Below, piece after piece: positions 8,731 to 17,806 of a stretch of DNA of 64,000 nt (position 1 is the stretch's first letter; each line of letters begins with the position of its first letter). Both the position numbers and the translations under genes were made by a program. The stretch comes from Sva-07 sp963741755 (GTDB taxonomy: Bacteria > Actinomycetota > Acidimicrobiia > Acidimicrobiales > Ilumatobacteraceae). The stretch spans positions 310,001 to 374,000 of the forward strand of contig CAVUJG010000001.1 in NCBI GenBank assembly GCA_963741755.1, in the 5' to 3' direction. The notes below the pieces were generated by a model that had not been told where the DNA came from, did not search any database, and was given only the letters and a program-made list of their open reading frames with translations.

Positions 8731-8772
8731 GTTCGGTCCGACGCTCCGGCGCTCCGTGACACGCTGGTCGGC

Positions 8773-8943
8773 ATGAGCCTGCATTTCGTCGCCATCACCT
8801 TCGACTGCGCGAACGCCCTGACCGTCGACGAGTTCTGGTCGGCCGCCGTCGGTCGTCCGGCGGACCAGGCCGGGGAGATGGCCGCCAGCGAGTTCTTCGC
8901 CCGCATCCCTGGCGGGGGTCAGAGCCCGATGATGATGCACTGA
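8773..8943 (+). pseudogene. Truncated VOC-family protein fragment (56 aa)
   Basis: An open frame of 56 codons, starting MSLHFVAITFDCANALTVDE and reading FWSAAVGRP then SEFFARIPGGGQSPMMMH. This is the first beta-alpha-beta unit of a VOC/glyoxalase-like protein, but the remaining two thirds of the fold are missing and there is no room before the next gene. It is therefore probably a remnant; a functional microprotein cannot be excluded. Confidence 0.55.
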
Positions 8944-8961
8944 TCGCCGGACGGCGGTCGC

Positions 8962-9120
8962 TCAGAAACCGCCGCGGATCCAGAAGCTCGTCGCGTCGGT
9001 GTTCGCGCCGTCGCTGAGCCTCGTACGGCGCCGGCGAAACTGCGGCGGCAGCACACGCCAGAACATCCACCAGCGAGTTCGCTCGGGTGCGTTCGATGCG
9101 TGCGTTTCGCTCTCAGACAT
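8962..9120 (-). CDS. Small basic hypothetical protein (52 aa)
   Basis: A short frame starting at an ATG at 9120 and ending TGA at 8962. It begins MSESETHASNAPERTRWWMF, then a very basic stretch PPQFRRRRTRLS, and ends FWIRGGF. The argument that it is real is its ribosome site, AGAGGAGG, 7 nt before the ATG, one of the strongest in the window. No domain recognised. The Trp/Arg-rich middle could associate with membranes or nucleic acid, which is only a guess. It is convergent with the VOC fragment and follows the F420 oxidoreductase on the other side. Confidence 0.5.
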   Translation of the reverse strand: MSESETHASNAPERTRWWMFWRVLPPQFRRRRTRLSDGANTDATSFWIRGGF

Positions 9121-9155
9121 CTCGATGCCTCCTCTTGTCCACCCTAGAGGTCTCG

Positions 9156-10070
9156 TCAGCGCAGCGCCCGAAGCACTGGTGCGAAGTTGTCGAGTTCACG
9201 CACCGCGAAGTAGTTGATCCCCCACCGCTCGTTGCAGGTCATCAGGTGCAGCACGATCTCGTCGACGGTGCCGATCAGCAGATACGGCGTTGCCATCGCG
9301 TCGGCCATCGTCAGCCCCTCGACGCGATCGACGACCTTGGCCAGCGCTGCCTCCCGGTCGTCGGTGATCTGCACGACCTGGACCATGGCATTGAACTCGA
9401 TGTCGTCGAAACGCACGCCGGCGCCAACACGCACCTGCTCGATCTGCTCGTCGAGGTGATGTGTCGACCACTTGACCTCGTGACTGTGCCCGTCCTCGCG
9501 TGTGCGTCCGAGGCCCTGAAGCCCGACGATGTCCGCGTACCGACCGGCGTGAGCGAGCAGCGCCGCGCCGTTGCCCCCGACGAGGATCGGCACGTGTGCC
9601 TGAGCGGATGGATCGATGCGGGCACGGTCGATGCGGTAGTGCTCGCCCTCGTGTTCGACGGCATTGCCGTCGACGAGGTCACGGATGATCTCGACGCTCT
9701 CGGTGAGACGACGCTTGCGTTCGGCGGGCGCGGCACGCTCGATCCCGGTGGCGTCGTACTCGCTGGGCGTGTGGCCGGCGCCGAGGCCCAGTTCGAAACG
9801 ACCGCCCGAGATCCGATCGATCGTCGACACCTCCCAGGCGAGCTGCACCGGGTTGCGCATGTCGTTGTTGAGCACGAGGGTGCCGAGCCGGATTCGTTCG
9901 GTCAACGAGGCAATCGCGGCGAGTGTCGGCATCGGCGACCAGCCGAGCCCGACGTGGTCGGCGGCCAGCACGATGTCGAAGCCCAGTTCCTCTGCACGCA
10001 CTGCGGCGGCGACGGGGTCACCCTCGATGCGTGCCGACAGTTGGTGTCCGATCCGCAGCTGCCGAGTCAT
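9156..10070 (-). CDS. LLM-class F420-dependent oxidoreductase (MSMEG_2516-like)
   Basis: 304-aa luciferase-like TIM-barrel protein. Seen: RIGHQLSARIEGD at the start, DIVLAADHVGLGWSPMPTLA, RLGTLVLNNDMRNPVQLAWE and SGGRFELGLGAGHTPSEYDA with TGIERAAP. These blocks match the actinobacterial TIGR03621-type subfamily, thought to use deazaflavin cofactor F420 for hydride transfer; the substrate is unknown. The ATG at 10070 starts at the first strand; in-frame starts further upstream would add 26 unlikely residues. No clear ribosome site precedes it, so it may be leaderless or coupled. Confidence 0.82.
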   Translation of the reverse strand: MTRQLRIGHQLSARIEGDPVAAAVRAEELGFDIVLAADHVGLGWSPMPTLAAIASLTERIRLGTLVLNNDMRNPVQLAWEVSTIDRISGGRFELGLGAGHTPSEYDATGIERAAPAERKRRLTESVEIIRDLVDGNAVEHEGEHYRIDRARIDPSAQAHVPILVGGNGAALLAHAGRYADIVGLQGLGRTREDGHSHEVKWSTHHLDEQIEQVRVGAGVRFDDIEFNAMVQVVQITDDREAALAKVVDRVEGLTMADAMATPYLLIGTVDEIVLHLMTCNERWGINYFAVRELDNFAPVLRALR

Positions 10071-10089
10071 GGCGTGGAGGTTACGCCGG

Positions 10090-10845
10090 TCAGTCGATGT
10101 CCTGGTTGGAGAGGCGCCAGGCGGCCAGGGCGAGGGCGATGACCGCAACGATGACCGGCACGATCACGGCCATCGCCAGCGAGAAGTCGGCGAGGTCGAG
10201 GTCGGCGCCCGTGCGCTCGACGAGGATCGAGCGCGTGTACTTGCGCAACGCGAGCCGGGCGACGCCCGCACCGGCCTGGGCGATGAACCCCTCCCAGATC
10301 AGGATGTACGCGAGACCCCACACGATGAAGCGCTTCAGCCACACGCCGAACAGCGTGAACACGGCCACGTAGGCGACGAGACCGACGACCGTGGCGAGCA
10401 ACGTGGCGAAGACGATGCCGTTGCCGGCCCCGGTGAGGACGGCCGCCAGCACGATCGGAACGATCGTGATCGGTGCCGCGAGCGTGCCTGCCGCGAGGGC
10501 CGCGCCGACGACGATCGGCCAGCGGTCCATCGGCCGCAACCACAGGTACACGAGCGTCTTGTCGTCGCGGAGATCGCCGATCGCCGCGCCGGCGAAAACG
10601 AGCGCCACCACCGGCAACACGAGGCCGAGTCCGACGCTGGCGATCAGACGAACCGAGTCGTCGAGTGATGCGTCTGCGCTCCCGAGCGCAAACGCCGAGA
10701 TCGGTGCAACGAGCGCGAGCAGCGAGAGGCCGATGATGCGCGATCGGCTCGTCAGTTGCCGCAACACGACCCGGTACGACAGCGCGACTGCAACGGCCGG
10801 CGCCACGTGACGCCGGGAGCGATCGCTGGCCGGCACCACGCTCAT
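10090..10845 (-). CDS. ABC-2 type transporter permease (system 1)
   Basis: 251-aa membrane protein with about six hydrophobic segments (for example IIGLSLLALVAPISAFALG, VGLGLVLPVVALVFAGAAIG, and VIVPVIVAVIALALAAWRL at the C-terminus). It lies last in a four-gene operon and overlaps the preceding ATPase stop by 4 nt (ATGA). It is the membrane half of an ABC exporter; the partner is the ATPase at 10842-11846. The segment LRDDKTLVYLWLRPMDRW is typical of the cytoplasmic loop of ABC-2 permeases. Substrate unknown. Confidence 0.8.
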   Translation of the reverse strand: MSVVPASDRSRRHVAPAVAVALSYRVVLRQLTSRSRIIGLSLLALVAPISAFALGSADASLDDSVRLIASVGLGLVLPVVALVFAGAAIGDLRDDKTLVYLWLRPMDRWPIVVGAALAAGTLAAPITIVPIVLAAVLTGAGNGIVFATLLATVVGLVAYVAVFTLFGVWLKRFIVWGLAYILIWEGFIAQAGAGVARLALRKYTRSILVERTGADLDLADFSLAMAVIVPVIVAVIALALAAWRLSNQDID

Positions 10846-11846
10846 CGTCCCTCCACGAGGTAGCGAAACACCGACTCGAGGTCGTCGTCGAGTGGAGCGA
10901 CCTCGGTGAGACGGATGCCCAACTCGACGCTCAGCGCCGCGACTTGGCGTCCGAACGCGTCGACGTCGAGCGTGTCGACCATCACGTTGCGATCGTCGAT
11001 CGACAGACCACTCACCAGGCCACGCTCGACGAGCGCGGTCGCCAGCTTGCGGGGATCCGATGCTGCGAGACGTATTCGATGGGCGCGGTCGTCCATCAAC
11101 TCACGCAGGTCTCGATAATCACCACTCGCAACGAGTCGACCTTGCGCGATCACCAGGACGCGTGACCCGATCTTGGCCACCTCGTCGAGCACGTGGCTCG
11201 ACACGAGCACGCAGCGGCCGTCGTCGCCGAGGCGATGGAACAGGGTGATCATGTGTCGGCGCTGCACCGGGTCGAGGCCGGTGAGTGGCTCGTCGAGAAT
11301 CAGCACCTCGGGGTCGTTCACCAGGGCCGCTGCGACCTTGACCCGCTGGCGCATGCCCTTCGAGAACTGTCCGACCGGCTTGGTGCCGACGTTGGCCAGG
11401 TCGACCAGTTCGAGAGCGTGGCGCGCCGCACCATCGGGATCGGCGACCGCATGGGTTCGGGCCGCGAACTGGAGGAACTCGAAGGCGCTCAGATGGTCGA
11501 ACAGCGCGTCCTGCTGCGGCACGAGCGACACACGTCCGCGCACGTCGCGGTCGGTTCGCGGGTTGGCACCGAGCACGTCGACGGTGCCGCGCGATGGGGG
11601 CGTCAACCCGCACAGCATGCGGAACAATGTCGACTTGCCGGCGCCGTTCGGACCGAGGAGTGCGGTGACGCCCTGGTCGATGGCGAAGCTCACGTCGCTG
11701 ACGGCCACCACCGAGCCGAAGAACTTCGACACCTCGTTCACGGCGATCATGCCCCGCAACGCTGGGGCGGCGACCGGCCCCGCAACGACACCTGGTGGCG
11801 GGAGCGCGCCGGCTCCGCCCACATTCGGCGGGGGCAACTCGGTCAT
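10842..11846 (-). CDS. ABC transporter ATP-binding protein (system 1)
   Basis: 334-aa ATPase. Walker A GPNGAGKS, Q-loop LVPQQDA, signature FSKGMRQR, Walker B VLILDEPLTGLDP and the switch histidine in LVSSHVLDE are all present, so it should be active. A proline-rich N-terminal tail of about 45 residues precedes the domain, and a C-terminal DUF-like extension of about 80 residues follows, as in many ABC-2 export ATPases. The ATG at 11846 is chosen because it overlaps the upstream permease stop (ATGA). It pairs with the permease just downstream. Confidence 0.87.
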   Translation of the reverse strand: MTELPPPNVGGAGALPPPGVVAGPVAAPALRGMIAVNEVSKFFGSVVAVSDVSFAIDQGVTALLGPNGAGKSTLFRMLCGLTPPSRGTVDVLGANPRTDRDVRGRVSLVPQQDALFDHLSAFEFLQFAARTHAVADPDGAARHALELVDLANVGTKPVGQFSKGMRQRVKVAAALVNDPEVLILDEPLTGLDPVQRRHMITLFHRLGDDGRCVLVSSHVLDEVAKIGSRVLVIAQGRLVASGDYRDLRELMDDRAHRIRLAASDPRKLATALVERGLVSGLSIDDRNVMVDTLDVDAFGRQVAALSVELGIRLTEVAPLDDDLESVFRYLVEGR

Positions 11847-12724
11847 CGTGCGATCACCAGCTTCGAGTACCGCCACCACACGATCGCCGTGCCACCGACG
11901 GTCCACGCGAGGTTGCTCGCGAGTACCGCCCACGTCGCCAACTCCGGGAAGTTGCCGGGGTCGCCGAAGATCCGGAACACCAATTCGAACGGCATGGTCG
12001 AGATGTCGATCAGTCGCCAGTACGAAGAGAGGTCAGCGCCTTCGACGAGCGCTGCGGCGAGGATCGGGGTGGCGAACAGCACGAGCACGATCCCGATCGC
12101 CGCGAACGCCCGGCGGTCGGTGAGGCTCGACGCTGCCATCGACACCGCCGCGAGCGCAGCGGAAATCGCGATCCCGGACAGCACGATGCGACCGAGCGTC
12201 GCCAACCAGCCGCCCAGACCATCGGGGCCGGCGTTCTCGACCGAATAGCCGATCAACATCAGCACCGGGGGCAGCAGCGTGACGAGGCCGAGCATCGCGG
12301 CGACGGCGACCGCCTTCGCGACGAGATAGGTCCGTCGGTCGAGCGGCGTCGACAGGTACATCGCCAGCATGCCGTTGCGGCGATCGGACACGAGTACCTC
12401 GGGCGCCACGAGGGCGGTGAACAGCACGATCGCCAGGATGATGAAGCCGTAGTAGCCGGGGTAGTCGGCGACCTCTTCGGGTTCGAGGATGTCGCTGGGG
12501 ATCAGCACGGCGATGCCGATGAAGACCACGGCGGGCAGGTAGGCGATCACGACGGCGATCACCGGGAAGATCTTGTTGCGCGCCGGCCGGCCGAGGCCGA
12601 GCGTGGCACGGATGCTCTCCCAACTCACACTGCGAATCGCGCCGGGAACGCCAGAGCGGCGCCCCTCGTAACGCTGAAATCCGCGCTCGACGATCTGCGC
12701 GTCGCCGCGTCCAGGCGTGCTCAC
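11843..12724 (-). CDS. ABC-2 type transporter permease (system 2)
   Basis: 293-aa integral membrane protein with about six transmembrane segments (IFPVIAVVIAYLPAVVFIGI, YGFIILAIVLFTALVAPEVL, AVAVAAMLGLVTLLPPVLML). The conserved cytoplasmic patch DRRNGMLAMYLSTPLDRRTY is the ABC-2 permease signature. It overlaps both neighbouring ATPase genes by 4 nt and so is translated in strict coupling. Its partner is the ATPase at 12721-13671. Confidence 0.82.
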   Translation of the reverse strand: MSTPGRGDAQIVERGFQRYEGRRSGVPGAIRSVSWESIRATLGLGRPARNKIFPVIAVVIAYLPAVVFIGIAVLIPSDILEPEEVADYPGYYGFIILAIVLFTALVAPEVLVSDRRNGMLAMYLSTPLDRRTYLVAKAVAVAAMLGLVTLLPPVLMLIGYSVENAGPDGLGGWLATLGRIVLSGIAISAALAAVSMAASSLTDRRAFAAIGIVLVLFATPILAAALVEGADLSSYWRLIDISTMPFELVFRIFGDPGNFPELATWAVLASNLAWTVGGTAIVWWRYSKLVIAR

Positions 12725-13671
12725 GACCCGACCTCCGGCAGTGCGGTCGTTCGGTCGTCGGCGAAGATGTCGTCGAGGCTGCGGCGGTGCTGGCCCAAGC
12801 GCCGGATTCGGGCGCCTGCGTCCGTGACGCTGCGCGCCGCGAGGTCGAACAGTTCTGCGTCGGTGAGTCCGACGACCGACAGCGTGTTGCCGTTGCGTCG
12901 AACACCTGCGCCCGCCGCAACGAGACGGGCGGCGACGTCATCGACCGACCGCGGCCGATCGGGGATGTCGACCAACTCGAGTTCGATTCCGCCCGACGCT
13001 CCCGCGAGGTCAATCATCGATCCCTGGGCGATGAGCCTTCCTTCGGCCAGGGCCACCACGTGGTCGCAGACCCGTTCGACTTCTTCGAGGACGTGCGACG
13101 ACAGCATCACGTCGATACCGAAGTTGCGATTGACCTGCACGATGATGTTCAGCATCTCGTCGCGTTGCACAGGGTCGAGTCCGTCGGTGGGTTCGTCGAG
13201 CACGATCAGGCGCGGGTCGGCGGCGATTGCCTGGGCGAGCTTCACGCGCTGGCGTTGGCCGGTCGACATGGTGCCGAGCGCCCGGAACCGCTCCTCGCCG
13301 AGGCCGACCAGGTACAGCGAGTCGCTGGCCCTGCTGCGCGCCTCGTCGCGCGGGAGGCCCTTGACCTCGGCGAGGTGTCGCACGAAGTCGTACGCCCGCA
13401 GATCGTCGGGGAAGACGTTGCGTTCGGGGCCGTAGCCGATCTGGGCGCGGAGTTCGGGACCTTTGTGCGCAGGGTCGAGGCCGAGCACGTTGATCGATCC
13501 GGCGGTCGGGGCAAGCAGGCCGAGCACCAGTGAGATCAGCGTGGTCTTGCCGGCTCCATTGGCTCCGACGAGGCCGGTGACGCCGCTCGGGATCGAGACG
13601 TCGAGTGCGTCGAGCGCACGTGTCGACGGGAACTGCATGACCAGGCCCGTGGTCTCGATGATCGCCGACAC
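12721..13671 (-). CDS. ABC transporter ATP-binding protein (system 2, first gene of operon)
   Basis: 316-aa ATPase with Walker A GANGAGKT, signature MSTGQRQRVKLAQAI, Walker B LIVLDEPTDGLDP and SSHVLEE switch. It has the long C-terminal tail seen in ABC-2 exporter ATPases (residues about 215-316). The GTG at 13671 is the start. It heads a four-gene run (ATPase-permease-ATPase-permease) in which every junction is a 4-nt ATGA overlap, which suggests that the two half-systems may form one heteromeric exporter or two exporters made in equal amounts. Confidence 0.87.
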   Translation of the reverse strand: MSAIIETTGLVMQFPSTRALDALDVSIPSGVTGLVGANGAGKTTLISLVLGLLAPTAGSINVLGLDPAHKGPELRAQIGYGPERNVFPDDLRAYDFVRHLAEVKGLPRDEARSRASDSLYLVGLGEERFRALGTMSTGQRQRVKLAQAIAADPRLIVLDEPTDGLDPVQRDEMLNIIVQVNRNFGIDVMLSSHVLEEVERVCDHVVALAEGRLIAQGSMIDLAGASGGIELELVDIPDRPRSVDDVAARLVAAGAGVRRNGNTLSVVGLTDAELFDLAARSVTDAGARIRRLGQHRRSLDDIFADDRTTALPEVGS

Positions 13672-13729
13672 GCCGGCAGTCTCGCAGCTCGATGACTCGC
13701 TCGGGTGACCGTCTGCGAATCGTCATCGC

Positions 13730-13735
13730 TACGGT
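13730..13735 (+). promoter_or_regulatory. -10 element for PhyH gene (leaderless start)
   Basis: TACGGT ends 6 nt before the ATG at 13742, so transcription would begin at or next to the start codon. No ribosome site is present, in line with a leaderless transcript. Confidence 0.45.
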
Positions 13736-13741
13736 CGCGAC

Positions 13742-14575
13742 ATGAGCGTGGTGCATCTGCCGGCAACTGCGAGCGTCGACGAGATCCACGAGATCCTGCA
13801 TCGCGACGCCGCGCTGATCATCGACGACCTGGCGAGCGTCGAGCAGATCGATGCGATCACGGCCGAGATGGCGCCGTTCGTCGAGGCGACACCGCCGGGG
13901 AGCGACGACTTCTCCGGACGGAACACGAAACGAACCGGCGCGCTGATCGCGCGATCACCGTCGAGCCATGCGCTGATCCAGCATCCGACGATCCTCGGCG
14001 TCGCCGAGAAGCTGCTCCACCGGGCCCAAAGTTTCCAACTGCACCTGACGCAGGTGATCTCGATCGGGCCGGACTCCCCCGGTCAGTCGATCCACCGCGA
14101 CCAGTGGGCGTTCGACTTCTTCGAGTTCCCGAGCGACTACGACGTGCAGTGCAACACCATCTGGGCGCTCACCGACTTCACCGAGGCCAACGGAGCGACT
14201 CGACTGATGCCCGGAAGCCAACACCTCCCTGACAGCTTCGAACACACGGTCGACGAAACGGTGCCGGCCGAGATGACGAAGGGCTCGTGCCTGCTCTACA
14301 CCGGCAAGGTGTTCCACGGCGGCGGCGCCAACACCTCCGACGAGACCCGAACGGGATTGAACCTCACCTACAACGTCGGGTGGCTCCGCCAGGAGGAGAA
14401 CCAATACCTGTCGGTACCGCCCGAGGTCGCCGCCGAACTACCCGACGAACTCCTGCGGCTGATGGGCTACCGCATCGGTGCGTATGCGCTCGGGTACATC
14501 GACGACGTGCGCGACCCGATCGAAGCGATCCGGCCGTCCACCGGAGCGATGAGCTTCGGCACGATCGAGCGGTGA
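13742..14575 (+). CDS. Phytanoyl-CoA dioxygenase (PhyH) family protein
   Basis: 277-aa Fe(II)/2-oxoglutarate dioxygenase. The iron triad is visible: H118 and D120 in SIHRDQWAFDF, and distal H192 in VFHGGGANTSDETRTG, with R203 placed to bind 2-oxoglutarate. Surrounding blocks (CNTIWALTDFTEANGATRLM then PGSQHLPD) are typical of the PhyH family. Members hydroxylate small molecules or acyl-CoAs; this stand-alone copy has no diagnostic partner, so its substrate is unknown. The -10-like TACGGT lies 6 nt upstream of the ATG. Confidence 0.85.
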   Translation: MSVVHLPATASVDEIHEILHRDAALIIDDLASVEQIDAITAEMAPFVEATPPGSDDFSGRNTKRTGALIARSPSSHALIQHPTILGVAEKLLHRAQSFQLHLTQVISIGPDSPGQSIHRDQWAFDFFEFPSDYDVQCNTIWALTDFTEANGATRLMPGSQHLPDSFEHTVDETVPAEMTKGSCLLYTGKVFHGGGANTSDETRTGLNLTYNVGWLRQEENQYLSVPPEVAAELPDELLRLMGYRIGAYALGYIDDVRDPIEAIRPSTGAMSFGTIER

Positions 14576-14578
14576 CGA

Positions 14579-15205
14579 TCAGGCGAGGTCGGCAGCCGTG
14601 AACGGCGTCGAGAATCGGACGCACCACACGACCACGGTGTCGTAGACCGACAGGTCGACGTCGGGTGGAATCTCGTAGTTCTGGTCGCCGATGTTGCCCT
14701 TGAGCACCCCGAGATCGATGAAGTCGTCGTCGAAGGCGCCGCTGTCGCCGTTGGCATCCGACGCAGACAGATACACGCGCAGGTCGGGGCCGTTGTCGGT
14801 GGAGAAGTTCTCGAAGCGCACGAATCGCTGCTCGCTGCCGTCGTTGAGAACGACCGCGGTGCCTTCACCGCTGTAGCGACCGCGGGGGATGAACGTGCCT
14901 CGAGCAAGCGTGACGATCTGCGGTGCGGGAGCCTCGGTGATCACCGGGGCTTGCGTGGTGACCGGCGCCTCGGAAACAGGCGGGGCCACGGGCGTCTCGA
15001 CGACGTCGGGCTCGGTCGTCGGCGTCTCGATCGGGGCCGCTGCTGCGGCGACGCCCGAATCGAAGAGCGGACCGTCTTCGTCGACCTTGTCATCGATGAA
15101 CAGGGTGTGGACACCGAAGACACCGAAGGCGAGCACGGCGACACCCACGAGGGCGAGGGCGGCCACGGGAAGCACGATCTTGAGGTTGCGTCGAATCCAA
15201 CTCAT
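14579..15205 (-). CDS. DM13 domain protein, membrane-anchored
   Basis: 208 aa. An N-terminal signal anchor (IVLPVAALALVGVAVLAFGV, residues about 11-30) is followed by a Pro/Thr/Glu-rich linker of about 55 residues, then a DM13 domain from about 100 to the end: GTFIPRGRYSGEGTAVVLND, NGPDLRVYLSAS, DLGVLKGNIGDQNYEIPPDV and VVVWCVRFSTPFTAADL. The conserved Cys in VVWC is kept. DM13 domains are proposed to take part in redox or electron-transfer reactions outside the membrane. It is convergent with the PhyH gene, with 3 nt between stops. Confidence 0.85.
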   Translation of the reverse strand: MSWIRRNLKIVLPVAALALVGVAVLAFGVFGVHTLFIDDKVDEDGPLFDSGVAAAAAPIETPTTEPDVVETPVAPPVSEAPVTTQAPVITEAPAPQIVTLARGTFIPRGRYSGEGTAVVLNDGSEQRFVRFENFSTDNGPDLRVYLSASDANGDSGAFDDDFIDLGVLKGNIGDQNYEIPPDVDLSVYDTVVVWCVRFSTPFTAADLA

Positions 15206-15288
15206 GGAGTCAACGTAGGGACGCCATCGATTGAGATGGCACGGATCCCGGATCGTTCTCCGACCGTTCTCGATTCGGAAAGAACTCG

Positions 15289-15321
15289 GATTACATCGCG
15301 GGTCTGACCCCTGTTGTAATC
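15289..15321. terminator. Family A palindrome copy 3
   Basis: GATTACATC ... GTTGTAATC with the GGGTCTGACCC core. The MMPL gene's stop codon (15320-15322, minus strand) overlaps its edge, so the element begins exactly where the gene ends. One arm mismatch. Probable terminator of the MMPL transcript. Confidence 0.7.
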
Positions 15322-17800
15322 AGACGTCGACGAGTTGCTGGTCGCGCTCGGCCTGCTCGCGCAGTTCCTCTTCGTGGGCGAGGGCGATCGCACTGGTGTG
15401 CGTGCCGCCTTCGACGTTGAGGGTCGGCAGGATGCGGTCGAGCCACTTCGGCAGCCACCAGTTGCGGGCGCCCAGGAGTTCCATCGTGGCCGGCACGAGC
15501 AGCATGCGCACGAACGTCGCATCGAGGAAGACCGCCGACGCGAGACCGAGGCCGAACATCTTGATGATGCGGTTGTCCTCGAGTACGAAGCCGGCGAACA
15601 CCACGATCATGATCGCCGCAGCAGCGGTGATCACTCGGGCGGTTGCGGCGAGGCCGTCGGCCACCGAACCCTTCGGGTCGCCAGTGCGGTCGAACTCTTC
15701 TTTGACTCGAGAGAGCAGGAAGACCTCGTAGTCCATCGACAGCCCGAAGACGATGGCAAACATCATCATCGGCAGGAACGGCTCGATCGGTCCTCCAGCG
15801 GTGTTGAACACCGATGCGCCCCAACCCCAACCGAACACTGCGACCACGATGCCGTAGGCGCCACCGATCGAGAGCATGTTCATGATGACCGCCTTGAGCG
15901 GCACCAACAGCGACCGGAAGACCATCATCAGCAAGAGGAATGACAGCGAGAGCACGGCGGCGAAGAAGATCGGAATCCGCTTCGCCAGGTAGGAGCTGAA
16001 GTCGATGTTCGCAGCCACCGAGCCCGAGACGTTGACGACCACCTCGGCGCCGTCGGTCACCGACGGCACCACGTCCTGCCGCAACGAGTTCACCAGGTCG
16101 GCCGTCGCCTCGTCCTGCGGACCGGTGGTCGGCGTGAGCCTGATGATCGCAGCTTCAGCAGTCGCCGGATCGCCGGTGTTCGGGATCGGACCGACCACGT
16201 CGGCGACTCCCTCGGTGGCCTCGAGCGTGGCTGCCAGCTCGGCAAGGACCTGGAAGTCCTGCGGCGACGACACCTCGGCGGTCAACAGCAGCGGACCATT
16301 GGTGCCAGGGCCGAACGCTTCGCTCGTGAGGTCGTAGGCCTCACGCGTGGTGGTGCCCTCGGCGAAGTTGCTCTCGTCGGAGAAGCCCAGACGCAGCCCG
16401 AGCACCGGAACTGCCAACAACAGCAGGAACAGCGTGGTGGCGATCGCGATGGGCCACGGACGGTGCTGGACGAAGCGGCTCCACTTGTACGCCCAGGTCT
16501 GGCGCAGCGGCTTCTCCTTGCGCGGCGGCAGTTCCTTGCGCAGCGGCGCGATGGCGAACGATGCGAGCAGCACGATGATCGCCAGCGGCAGACCGATCAG
16601 CAACGGCTGGATACTCAGCCCGATGCCGACGAGCGCCAAAGCGACCAGCCCGGCGGCGATGATGCCACGCCAGCGCGTCACTTCGACCTTGTGCTGGGCG
16701 AAACCGAGCAACGCGGGCAGCAGCGTGACCGACGCGATCATCGTGACGAGCACGGTGACCGCAGCGCCCGTCGCGAGGCCGTTGATGAACGACAGGCCCA
16801 TGATGAACATGCCGAGCAGCGAGATCACGACGGTGAAACCGGCGAAGACGACCGCGCGTCCGGCGGTGTCGAGCGCGACGACCGTCGACTGTTCAGGATC
16901 GAGACCCGCCTTCAAACCCTCTCGATAGCGGGTGACGATGAAGAGGGCGTAGTCGATGCCGACACCGATGCCGATCATGGCGCCGAGCGTGACCGCGAAG
17001 TCGGGGACCGAGATGACGTTCGACAGCAGGGTGATCAGACCGGCACCGATGCCGACGCCGAACAGCGCAACGCCGATCGGCAATCCCATGGCCAGCACGG
17101 ACCCGAACGCCAGGATCAGGATGATGATGGCGAAGCCGAGACCGATCAGTTCCGACTCCGGCGGCTCGAACTCACCGAGCGCCTGGCCACCGACCTCGAC
17201 CTGGAGGCCCTCGATGTCGGTCGGCTTCAACTCGGCGATCTCCGCGCCGATCTCGCCGCTCTGGGTCTCGCTGAGGTTCTCCGAGAGATCGACCTGCGCG
17301 TAGGCGACCTGCCCGGCGAGCGATCCTTCGGTGGCGACCAGCCCGAGCAGGGCACCTGCGGGTGAGTACGGGCTCGTCAGCGTGACGCCCTCGATGGCGG
17401 CCACCTCGTCGAAGAGTTCGGTCATCGCGGCGACGACCTCGGGGTCGTCGACGCCCTGATCGGCGCGGAAGATGATCGTTCCGGAGCGGCCGCTCCCGGC
17501 GCCACCGAAGTACGCATCGAGCGTGTCGAATCCACTCTTCGACTCGGAGTCGGGGATCGAGAAGGAACTGTCGCTCGATGCACCGATCGCGCCCACCAGC
17601 GCGAACACGGTGACGAGGATGGTCACCCAGGCGCCGAGCACCCACCACCGACGGCGGAACCCGAAGCGGCCCAGCTTGCCCCACGCCGAATCGGGGACCT
17701 CGATGGGAATGTGCGGGGCGCCGTGCGCTGGTTCGTACGGGCGACCGGAATCGTCGGGCTGACCCGATGCGTCCGGGGGGGACGTGGACGTCATGTTCAT
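15320..17800 (-). CDS. MMPL/RND family transporter
   Basis: 826-aa transporter of the MMPL branch of the RND superfamily (proton-driven export of lipids or drugs). A first TM segment (WWVLGAWVTILVTVFALVGA) is followed by an external domain, then five TMs (IGLGFAIIILILAFGSVLAM to LLPALLGFAQH). The second half repeats the layout (LGLRLGFSDESNFAEGTTTR, then the last TMs FGLSMDYEVFLLSRVKEEFD). The GIDYALFIVTRYREGL and MDYEVFLLSRVKEEF motifs are the conserved Asp-Tyr pair. ATG at 17800 chosen since more upstream in-frame codons run into the TetR control region. A candidate TetR operator (17807-17827) lies right before the start, so the adjacent TetR protein probably represses it. Confidence 0.88.
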   Translation of the reverse strand: MNMTSTSPPDASGQPDDSGRPYEPAHGAPHIPIEVPDSAWGKLGRFGFRRRWWVLGAWVTILVTVFALVGAIGASSDSSFSIPDSESKSGFDTLDAYFGGAGSGRSGTIIFRADQGVDDPEVVAAMTELFDEVAAIEGVTLTSPYSPAGALLGLVATEGSLAGQVAYAQVDLSENLSETQSGEIGAEIAELKPTDIEGLQVEVGGQALGEFEPPESELIGLGFAIIILILAFGSVLAMGLPIGVALFGVGIGAGLITLLSNVISVPDFAVTLGAMIGIGVGIDYALFIVTRYREGLKAGLDPEQSTVVALDTAGRAVVFAGFTVVISLLGMFIMGLSFINGLATGAAVTVLVTMIASVTLLPALLGFAQHKVEVTRWRGIIAAGLVALALVGIGLSIQPLLIGLPLAIIVLLASFAIAPLRKELPPRKEKPLRQTWAYKWSRFVQHRPWPIAIATTLFLLLLAVPVLGLRLGFSDESNFAEGTTTREAYDLTSEAFGPGTNGPLLLTAEVSSPQDFQVLAELAATLEATEGVADVVGPIPNTGDPATAEAAIIRLTPTTGPQDEATADLVNSLRQDVVPSVTDGAEVVVNVSGSVAANIDFSSYLAKRIPIFFAAVLSLSFLLLMMVFRSLLVPLKAVIMNMLSIGGAYGIVVAVFGWGWGASVFNTAGGPIEPFLPMMMFAIVFGLSMDYEVFLLSRVKEEFDRTGDPKGSVADGLAATARVITAAAAIMIVVFAGFVLEDNRIIKMFGLGLASAVFLDATFVRMLLVPATMELLGARNWWLPKWLDRILPTLNVEGGTHTSAIALAHEEELREQAERDQQLVDV

Positions 17801-17806
17801 TATTGG

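Noticed and set aside
9087..10142. Long plus-strand open frame opposite the F420 oxidoreductase
   Set aside because: His/Asp/Val-rich antisense frame typical of GC-rich DNA; the minus-strand frame has clear family motifs.
14951..15307. Plus-strand frame ending ITSRV in the DM13-MMPL gap
   Set aside because: Antisense of DM13 running into family A copy 3; the ending comes from the repeat.
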